Origin: Heterocephalus glaber
Taxonomy: Eukaryota > Chordata > Mammalia > Rodentia > Bathyergidae
Reading direction: 5' to 3'
NCBI RefSeq assembly: GCF_000247695.1
Contig: NW_004624743.1
Coordinates: 2,829,368 to 2,893,367, forward strand
Length of the DNA stretch: 64,000 nucleotides
The position numbers and the translations under genes were made by a program. The notes under the pieces were generated by a model that saw nothing but the letters and a program-made list of their open reading frames with translations, had not been told where the DNA came from and did not search any database. Shown here one piece after another: positions 57,005-64,000 of the stretch; the stretch's first letter is position 1, and each line of letters starts with the position of its first letter.

Positions 57005-57650
57005 CATTCCATTTATTTCCTCACTTTTATTAAGGTATGTTTGCAATACAGAATAGTAATGTTCATTTGGGGGAATTGCTACAAATGCATGGCACATTGA
57101 TGATTTTCAACCCAGTAACATCGTCTCCCCTTCTTCCCGTCCCTCATCTCTTTCCCATATGTCTGCCTTATAGTTTCCTGTCGTCTCTTCTTTATGTTAT
57201 TCACTTATGTATTTATATTTTGGTTTGTCATAGAAGACCTGTGTGATATTTAAATTTCTATGTTTGATTTATTTCGCTTAGCAAGATGGTCTCAAGTTCC
57301 ACCCATTTTCCTGCAAATGACATTATTTCATTCTTCTTTATTGCAAATAATACCCCACTGTGTGTTTGCACCACATTTTCTTACCCATCTGTCTATTGAT
57401 GGGCAGCTAGGCTGTTTCCAGCATGCAGCTATTGTGAGTTATTGTGCTGTAAACATAGACATGCATACATCATTATAGTATGATCCTTTAATTCTTTCAG
57501 AAAGAGATATGGTTAGGCCAAATGGAATTTCTATTTTAATTCTTCGGATATTCTCCATGTTCCTTTCCATAGTGGTTGGACTGGTTTACCTTTCCACCAA
57601 CAATGCAGGAAGGTTCCCAATTCTTAAAGATATTCAGAGCACTAGATTAT
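57005..57650 (-). mobile_element. L1 3' UTR and ORF2 end, antisense
   Basis: 'ttattaaggtatgtttgcaa', 'ttcatttgggggaattgcta', 'tttatttcgcttagcaagat', 'ttaccatctgtctattgatg'-like 'cccatctgtctattgatggg', 'ctaggctgtttccagcatgc', 'gttggactggtttacctttc' and 'caccaacaatgcaggaaggt' are the complement of an L1 3' end with about 300 bases of ORF2. It is of the same lineage type as 28225. Confidence 0.82.
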
Positions 57651-58284
57651 ACTCTCCTTCAGATTAAATACTTTCTATCTCCAGATAGTATTACAATGAC
57701 CCACCCATTTACCATCCCTCACAAGGGAGAGTGCTTTCTCGCAGTTCCAGGGCTGACCCATCCACTCTGGCCAACTCCTATCCAGTTTATGTCTCTCCAG
57801 TGAACTTTCCTGGTTGGCAGAGGAACATCAAATGCACCTGTGCGCTGCGTGTCGCCAGGAAGGGTCTGTGGCGGGCTCTTGTGTGCTAGATAGTCTGGGT
57901 GATCCCCAGGTATCCAGAATACACTGGGTCCCGTCACCACTCTGAGGCAGGTCAGAGAAGAGCCAGTCCTCAGATGACACTCCCAAGAGCTGTGATGTTG
58001 GGTGCAAAGCCCAACTCTTCCTCCTCCAGAGTGAAGCTGGAACTGAGAGTTTCTTGTTGGTCACACAGCGCTATGCTGGGGCACAATCTACAGGGCAAAG
58101 AATGGAATTTTCACACTGTGTTTGCTGTGGATGGCCCCTCACCTGCCCGGAGGGTGGGCCTTCCCAACTAGACTCGGGGCTTTTACAAAAGGAATTCACA
58201 CATGGGTATCTCGGGTCACTTGGACCAAGGCTGGGAGGAGAATCTAGGGGTTTCCCGCCTAGCTTGTCGATACTACAGCTCTTC
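57651..58284. other. Unique stretch, no gene seen
   Basis: Overlapping open frames on both strands (57719-58171) are not supported by any domain. No repeat recognised. Confidence 0.3.
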
Positions 58285-58395
58285 TACTTGTACATGAGGA
58301 TTCTGAGAAGTGAAGTAATTTTTCCAGTGTCATATTATGACTGTTTGTCAGAAGTGGACTGGAAACTCACCTTTCATTCTTTTGATTCGTAGTCT
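58285..58395 (-). repeat. MIR fragment, antisense
   Basis: 'tacatgaggattctgagaag' 'tgaagtaatttttccagtgt', then 'gtcagaagtggactggaaac' resemble the complement of MIR (GATGAGGAAACTGAG..AAGTAACTTGCCCA). Confidence 0.6.
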
Positions 58396-59341
58396 TCAGA
58401 ATCATTTTTCTACCTAGATTTATGGGTTTTCTTTTTTAGGTGTGGACTCTTATATGCCCCTGAAAGTTTTGGGAATTTAAAAAATAGAAACCAAGTTCTC
58501 TGTGTAATGGTAGCATGGAGGACAAATCTGATTTTGAACTATGAGACATACTCGTCAAATGTGACCAATCCTTTATAGAACAGTGCTACTGCTTGGTAGC
58601 TACTACAACTTTTGTAAACCATTTGGTCCAATCCTTGAGTTGGACAAGTTCAGTTCTTTCATTTGCAATTTAGGAAATAAGGGTTTCTGCATCATTAGTG
58701 CCCCTGCTTCTGGGTAAAAGCTTGAATTAATAACCATTTTACCTTATTCACAACTAAACCAAATATTTCTACCAACAGAATCTTTGGTCAAATTGTATCA
58801 TCCTATCTATAAGAGCATGTATATCAGTGTTGTCTTTCCTAGAACAACACCCAAATGTAAGGCAGAACTACCACCTGGGAACACGGGGTAGGGGACTGAT
58901 AGGCATCAGCCTTATTTTATGTCAGGGTCCTGGATGCGGAGTGGGTAGAAGGATTGGTCTTCTATGGTGTAAAATTGTTTCTCACAGGACAGAGGGAGCA
59001 AGATTCTCTTGGAATCTATAGAAAGGGAATTTTATGATCAGTGAAATGTAGATTTTTTTCTTAGACACCTTTAATACTGAAGGTTTTTATAAAAGAGTGC
59101 TCAAAATTGAAATATGTAGTAGGATCTCTAAAAACATCTGACCATTGCGGGCATTCCTGACAAATATTTCATGAACTTTAACAAATCACAAGACAATTTA
59201 AGTAACAGCAATTAGTTAGGCCAAGTGAATGTAAATATTATTTCTGGTACATTCATAATGAGCTAAGTTTCTTTTCAAATAATATTCTATTTTGAAGATC
59301 TTAAGTTAGCAAATACTAAAGAACTTTATAAACACTACATT
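58396..59341. other. Unique stretch, no gene seen
   Basis: No family or gene recognised. Confidence 0.3.
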
Positions 59342-59412
59342 TGGGGGGGGGTACCAGGGTCCTTGTGCTTGTGCAGCAGGCGGTGAAACCACTGAACTAA
59401 ATCCCCGTCTCT
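59342..59412 (-). repeat. ID SINE, antisense
   Basis: 'gggtaccagggtccttgtgc' to 'aaaccactgaactaaatccc' is the complement of ID, with a slightly worn A box. It is next to a run of nine G, which may be part of the 3' end/tail. Confidence 0.8.
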
Positions 59413-59529
59413 AAAACTACATTGTTCTTAACATCCATAGAACAATCTCACAATTTTATTTCTAAAAATCCTAAAATTTCACAGTAGAAGTACATTCTAA
59501 GTGTATAATCAGATAAATTAGAAAAAAAT

Positions 59530-59870
59530 ATACAAAGACCTTAAGCATATTTTCTTTTATAATGATAAAAAAGTGAAATGAACAAAATAATAAAATGTTT
59601 AATTCCAGAGGCCTAGAAGAATAAAACATATCCATAGACTTTATTATGCAATCTGTAAAAGTGAGTATGTGTATACATATTTTTGTAATGAAAGATGTTC
59701 ATGATATATTATTAAGGGCAAAAAATAAATTATACACTACTATGCATGCCAACATTTTGGTTAAAAAGTATACACACATATATACATAATTTGGAAGGCT
59801 ATACAACAATAAACATAAAAATATATACTTATATGTACACACACACACGCATACACACACACAGGTAAGA
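59530..59870 (+). mobile_element. Old L1 3' region, plus strand
   Basis: 'aaacatatccatagacttta', 'aatgaaagatgttcatgata', 'tattattaagggcaaaaaat' and 'atacactactatgcatgcca' follow the 3' end of an old L1M in sense orientation. It ends in AT/CA microsatellite sequence (59838-59862). Confidence 0.5.
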
Positions 59871-59904
59871 CATTACCACAAAGAATTAACAGTGAATTTT
59901 CCTG

Positions 59905-60058
59905 GGTCCACTGGGTGTGGTGGCACACGCTTGTAATCCCAGCACATGGGAGGCTAAGGCAGGAAGATCTCATGAGTTCAAAGCCAGTCTGGGTCACATA
60001 GTGCATTCAAAGCTAGCCTGCAGTACATAGCTAGACTCTGTCTTAAAAAACAAAAATT
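59905..60058 (+). repeat. B1 SINE, plus strand
   Basis: 'actgggtgtggtggcacacg' 'cttgtaatcccagcac', then 'ggaggctaaggcaggaagat', 'ttcaaagccagtctgggtca', 'ttcaaagctagcctgcagta' and '..agactctgtcttaaaaaac'. The two 'ttcaaagc(c/t)ag(t/c)ct' blocks are the internal duplication. The 5' half of the RNA polymerase III promoter (A box GTGGTGGCAC) and a B-box-like 'gagttcaaagccag' are present. Flanking 'ttttcctg' and 'atttcctg' are likely target duplications. Confidence 0.92.
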
Positions 60059-60414
60059 TCCTGTAGCTTGAGTTTTGGTTTTTCTGTTTATCTAGAGAGA
60101 TTATGTTTAGTTACATATACTAGAAAATAGTCCTTGGGAAATTTTAACTATTTTCTTCCTTAAAGATAGCTTGTTTATTTCTATTCTTGGCCCAAGAAGA
60201 GCCATATCTAATGTGAAATTTTCTATTTCCTTCACAATTTCTCCAGGGTTTTTAAAGCAAGAATTTTGAGTATAGAAATGGCAGAAGGAGTAAGAGTTGG
60301 ACAGTGTTTTCATAGTTTATTTTAGAAAGAGGCAGTGGATGATGGTCCTTTAATTGAAGTAGAGTTAGCTGGAAGAAAAAAGTTTTGGGGGAGGAAATAA
60401 AAAAATTTATTTTG

Positions 60415-60690
60415 GCATATTAAGCATAAACTGTCTTTTAGACATCTAAGTGGTGACACCAACTGAGATGTTGAGCATTTTGATCCAGAGTTCAGAGGAG
60501 AAATCGGGGCTGGAGTTATATATTTGGGAAGCATCTGCACATAGCTGATGTTTAGAACTGTGCATCTGGGTAAAATAAGCCAATGACAAGTGCATAGATA
60601 GAAGAGAAGTGGACACGGAAGTCAAGGCTCACCTCGGAGATGGCCTGTTTGGTCAAAGAAGCAACTTCATTCCCTCCTCTGGGGTCAGTG
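60415..60690 (-). mobile_element. Ancient LINE-type internal fragment
   Basis: 'gacatctaagtggtgacacc' 'aactgagatgttgagcattt', 'ggctggagttatatatttgg' and 'tgcacatagctgatgtttag' follow the internal region of the same old LINE family as the copies at 3655 and 27000. Orientation is by analogy. Confidence 0.45.
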
Positions 60691-60854
60691 CACATTCCTG
60701 GTGGAATCTAAATTTGTTAGTGGCAGACAGCCAGTGAGCGTCAGGAGCTCTAGGGCTGTGGTGAGGATGGCACTTGACTGTGGGCTTTGTCTTCAGTGCT
60801 CCAAGGCCCTTGGTACACAGTACAGAGCAGGGCAGGAAAGAGAGAGGGGCACAG

Positions 60855-60930
60855 CTGTGACTTTGCCACCGACTAGCTGGCTAACCTCTCCTGAATCTGT
60901 GTCTTCATCTGTAGAAAGCCCTCTGAGATT
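60855..60930 (+). repeat. MIR fragment, plus strand
   Basis: 'gccaccgactagctggctaa' 'cctctcctgaatctgtgtct', then 'tcatctgtagaaagccc' match the MIR core (GCCACTTACTAGCTGTGTGACC..CATCTGTAAAATG). Confidence 0.65.
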
Positions 60931-61038
60931 GGGCATCCTGACTTAAAACCCAAGAAGCTGTCACCAAATTTGGTTTTCTGAATTAGAAAACCAAGTTTTA
61001 GAGTTTAAAAGATTTATTTGGTGAAAGGACAGCAAGGT

Positions 61039-61228
61039 AAGCCAGCTGAGGTGGCACTCTTGGAGGCTAAAGCAGGAGCATTACTAGTGTGAGCCTAGCC
61101 TAGGCAACTTAGAGAATTAGCTAGACCTTGTCTCAAGCAAAAGGAAAAAAAAATTCAAAAAAGGTTTAAGGATGTAGCCCAGGGCAAATGCTCTGGGTTC
61201 AACCCCCATTACCATAAAAACAAACCCC
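61039..61228 (+). repeat. Dimeric SINE, B1 + ID (first)
   Basis: The left monomer is B1-like ('cagctgaggtggcactcttg', 'aggctaaagcaggagcatta', 'gaccttgtctcaagcaaaag'), followed by an A-rich linker and an ID-like right monomer ('aaggatgtagcccagggcaa' 'atgctctgggttcaaccccc'). The right monomer keeps a B box (GGTTCAACCC) but has lost bases in the A box region. B1+ID dimers are known from several non-murid rodent lineages. Confidence 0.7.
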
Positions 61229-61408
61229 AGAAAGGCAGCTTCAAACTCTAGACCCAGTGGAAATCCTCTGCAATAGAACTGGTCCCCAAGTCTGGCCTCT
61301 TGAGCATCTCCTGTAGACCACAACTTCCTCCTGCAAGGCAGGCCTGGATTGGTCGTGCAGTAATACACAGCGCAGTTATTTAGTGACCTTAGAAAGCTGT
61401 TTGTTGAA

Positions 61409-61660
61409 AATAGGTGTGGTGGTGCATGTCTGTAACCCCAGCTACTAGGAAGGTTGAGACATGAAGATTACAAGTTCAAGGCCCATGTAGACAACGTAGC
61501 AAGCCCCTGTCTCAAAATGAAATTAAAAAGTGCTAGGGTTTTGTCTCAAAATAAAATTTTAAAAAGGGCCAGGGATATAGCTCAGTGGCAAAGCATGTGC
61601 TAGGAAGTGTGGGTCACTGGGTACAATCTCTAGAATCCTGCACCTACCAAAAAAAAGTAT
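61409..61660 (+). repeat. Dimeric SINE, B1 + ID (second)
   Basis: The B1 part has 'ggtgtggtggtgcatgtctg' 'taaccccagctactaggaag' 'gttgagacatgaagat', ending in 'tgtctcaaaat', with a duplicated 'tgtctcaaaa' linker. The ID part is 'ccagggatatagctcagtgg' 'caaagcatgtgctagg', then '..gggtacaatctctagaatc'. Its A box is intact (TAGCTCAGTGG). The tail is A-rich. With the copy at 61039 it shows two dimers of the same kind within 600 bases. Confidence 0.75.
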
Positions 61661-61989
61661 TTGCTGAGGCCTGACTTTCTTGATTGAGATGTGTCTGGAG
61701 AATAGGTAACACAAAAGGTTTTCCAACTCTAAGAAAAGACAAAGATGCACTGCCAGTAATGTGGACAGAAGAAAATCTGTAGGCCAGAGTGGCAATTAGC
61801 AGAAGGCAATAAGAAAGCAAGGAAAACGTGGAAAGCATAGCTCAATTGCTGGAAAATAGGCAAGAGATATGTAGGGAATTTTCGCAGAGGAATAACTTTC
61901 TCATGTTAGAAGATGGAGAAAGGAGAGGGAGGAGGCAGTAGGAGAAAGAGATGATCACACGCGAGTCTACTCTGAAGTCATCACTTAGA

Positions 61990-62450
61990 GGGAGGACTCA
62001 TTCATTCCACAAATATTCAGCGTCAGATACTGCAAAGGGGGCTCATTTTACAGTGGTGAACAGGGTGGAATGGTCTTTGGCTTTCGTTTTAGTGGGGGAG
62101 ATAAACAATTTAAGAAGATAAACAAGTAAGCAAGATCATTCCAGGTTATAATATGAAGATATGAGGATGAGCTAGAGAGCAGCACTGCTGTTGAGAGTTG
62201 AACAGGATAGATCTACTCAAGTAGGAGAAATTAGTTTCCCTTAAAGAGGTTGGAGAAAACTTAACAGAGGAGATGAGCCTGAAACCAGACCTTGTGAGAG
62301 AACAGAAGTTAGTAAGAAGAGAGGTCACAGGAAAGCTGGGAGCAATGGTACCAGGTTGGAAACTGGTGTATTCAGCATATTCCGAATTTAGTTATGAATT
62401 TAGTTGCAAAACAAGATTTGAGAGGAGCAGCAATGGTCAATATAGATGGA
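61990..62450 (-). mobile_element. Ancient LINE-type repeat, antisense
   Basis: 'actcattcattccacaaata' 'ttcagcgtcagatactg', 'acagtggtgaacagggtgga', 'ttagtgggggagataaacaa', 'agataaacaagtaagcaaga' and 'gagatgagcctgaaaccaga' are the complement of the old LINE 3' end in the same order as at 3655. It is non-coding. Confidence 0.6.
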
Positions 62451-62684
62451 GCTGAGGCCTGGTTACTTTTACCTGACAGGGAACCTCCAAAAATAATAAA
62501 AATAAGGGCATAGTTTGCACTTGCTTTACTTTCTTTTATACTGCATATCTGGTCTAAATGACAAATTGGTTTTACATCAGAATCTGTTAAATTCAAAATC
62601 TATTTTGACAGCTGATGTATACTCATAAAAAGCCATCTAAGCTAAATCTACCCTAATTCTTTGTAATTGTTTTAGAATGTCTTC

Positions 62685-62687
<3 letters not shown>
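62451..62687. other. Unique stretch
   Basis: No repeat or gene recognised. Confidence 0.3.
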
Positions 62688-62722
<35 letters not shown>

Positions 62723-62730
62723 CATGCATG
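62688..62730. repeat. (AC)n microsatellite followed by (TGCA)n
   Basis: About 16 AC units, then 'tgcatgcatg'. Z-DNA-forming type repeat, likely variable between individuals. Confidence 0.95.
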
Positions 62731-64000
62731 TTGTGAATTTGATTTCCTACATGTAAAAATATCTACTGAAAGATGATGCTGTTTATAAATGTCATTGTGT
62801 GCTTGACCCTTCCATTTGCCTTGAGAAGCCTATAGCTGCCTTAGGAGTTTAACATCTCTTAAATATCCTTAGAAATTTCTTAAATGGATAGAAATTATGA
62901 TTTTAAACTGCTATAATAGTTTTCAGTACATATTTCTCCAAGTTGTAATTGGAGCTAAAACAGCTGGTCATTTGTTTTATTTTCTAAAAGTGGCGTGGAG
63001 AGTAAATTTGCCTTAATAGTAAAAATTTATTTAAATTCATAATTGGAACAATAACTTTAAATCAATTAGGTATGTTGGTTCTATAGCTTCCATCATCAAA
63101 TTCCACTCTCAATCCATGAAAAGTCACTAAACCATTGTGATTATTAAAAACACAAGTTTGGTTCTATTTCATGACATCACTTCCAACGATTTCTAAAACT
63201 GACTTCTTATTTCTTTCTTTTTTAAAAAAGACAATAGTTTATGCATACAAGCACACTTCGGCACTTCGACTCGCTTTTTAAAATGCTTGGTAGTGTATAG
63301 GAATGTAGTGTTCACTAATTGCATGTCCTCATAAATAAGAGCTCATCTCCCATGCACAGAGACAATACGTACCTTGATCTCTTCAGAGACAGTGAAAGGA
63401 AAATTGCTCAGGATTCTTGGATGACTAAGTCGTGTTTAACTCTAGCATTTTCCTTAAAACATATCTCAAAAACATAGAAGTAGTTAACCAAACAGAGACA
63501 GGTGAGTCAGTAGATGGACTTAAGCGAACCAGTAAATTTGGCTAGAGTGGTATTTCATGATGTCCTCCAGAAGCTCAGCATAGTCTTAAGGTTAAAATTT
63601 CTTCAGCATCCTCTCTGGTGTTTGTCCCATCTGTACTGTGAAACAGCAAGGCTTGGATGCAATTGCTAAGTACAACTTTTCCTACTGCCTCGGAGCCCAC
63701 AGTGCTTAGGATAACACATGTCAGACCATCCACATGGCGTGTACTGCGATTATGAAACCAGTTCATCCGTTACTCAGAACCCATCATTAGGGTTAAGAGA
63801 GTTGTGCGTGGGGCCCTGAGAGGTGATGTGTTGGAGAGAGTTGAGGTGTGTGTCACTAATTATCACTTCCTCCTGAGGCCTTGCCTAATTTTAATGCAGG
63901 AGCTTCAGAGCACAACTTGGAAAGTGTGATATTTGTCTTCTTAAGGTGGAGGACTATGAATGATGGCTCATTTATGAAAAAGTGTCAAGGTGAGCTTGGA
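62731..64000. other. Unique stretch to the window end
   Basis: No repeat family or gene recognised. The region is AT-rich to about 63400. The minus-strand open frame at 63575-63766 has no domain. Confidence 0.3.

Overview
The window is non-coding nuclear DNA from a mammal, almost certainly a rodent outside the mouse/rat group. The evidence is repeat content: tRNA-derived ID SINEs with intact A and B boxes (8.5, 20.5, 43.8, 59.3 kb), 7SL-derived B1 SINEs carrying the internal duplication (54.4, 59.9 kb), dimeric B1+ID SINEs (61.0 and 61.4 kb), rodent-type ERVL-MaLR solo LTRs, and L1 3' ends with a lineage-specific 3'UTR. A non-murid rodent such as a hystricomorph or squirrel-related lineage fits best, but I cannot fix the species. 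Ancient mammalian repeats (MIR, L2, Tigger, MLT1/MST) fill the rest.

I found no convincing protein-coding gene, no functional RNA gene, no CRISPR array and no operon-like structure. The open reading frames are short, many begin at non-ATG codons, and the longest ones run through an assembly gap (570 N at 8995-9564, inside a CT-rich microsatellite) or are open on both strands. A few plus-strand segments have consensus splice sites around an open frame (26186-26260, 43017-43343, 45580-45612, 1960-2003). They are listed as low-confidence exon-like segments because pseudo-exons of this kind are common in introns.

Layout. 0-8 kb: Tigger and MLT1 relics, a MaLR LTR, an old LINE, a Tc1/mariner-type element with TIRs and TA duplications (5011-5348), and a long antisense L1 (6474-7590). 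8-14 kb: ID, CT microsatellite with gap, MaLR LTR, a plus-strand L1/HAL1-like segment carrying a small retroposed insert with target duplications (12100-12216), and an LTR. 14-30 kb: long unique stretches separated by L1, MLT1, MST, MaLR, MIR, ID and Tigger copies. 29-48 kb: three relics of one mariner family, one rearranged into a head-to-head palindrome (39873-40338), more L1 and LTRs, and a GC-richer patch with splice-like signals near 44.4-46.1 kb. 48-64 kb: Tigger, L2, MIR, a well-preserved MaLR solo LTR (52911-53252), B1, L1, ID and the dimeric SINEs.

Most LINE and LTR copies lie on the minus strand. That is the pattern expected inside an intron of a plus-strand gene, but it is only an inference here. 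I do not see a previously undescribed biological system. The most unusual structure is the palindromic mariner derivative.
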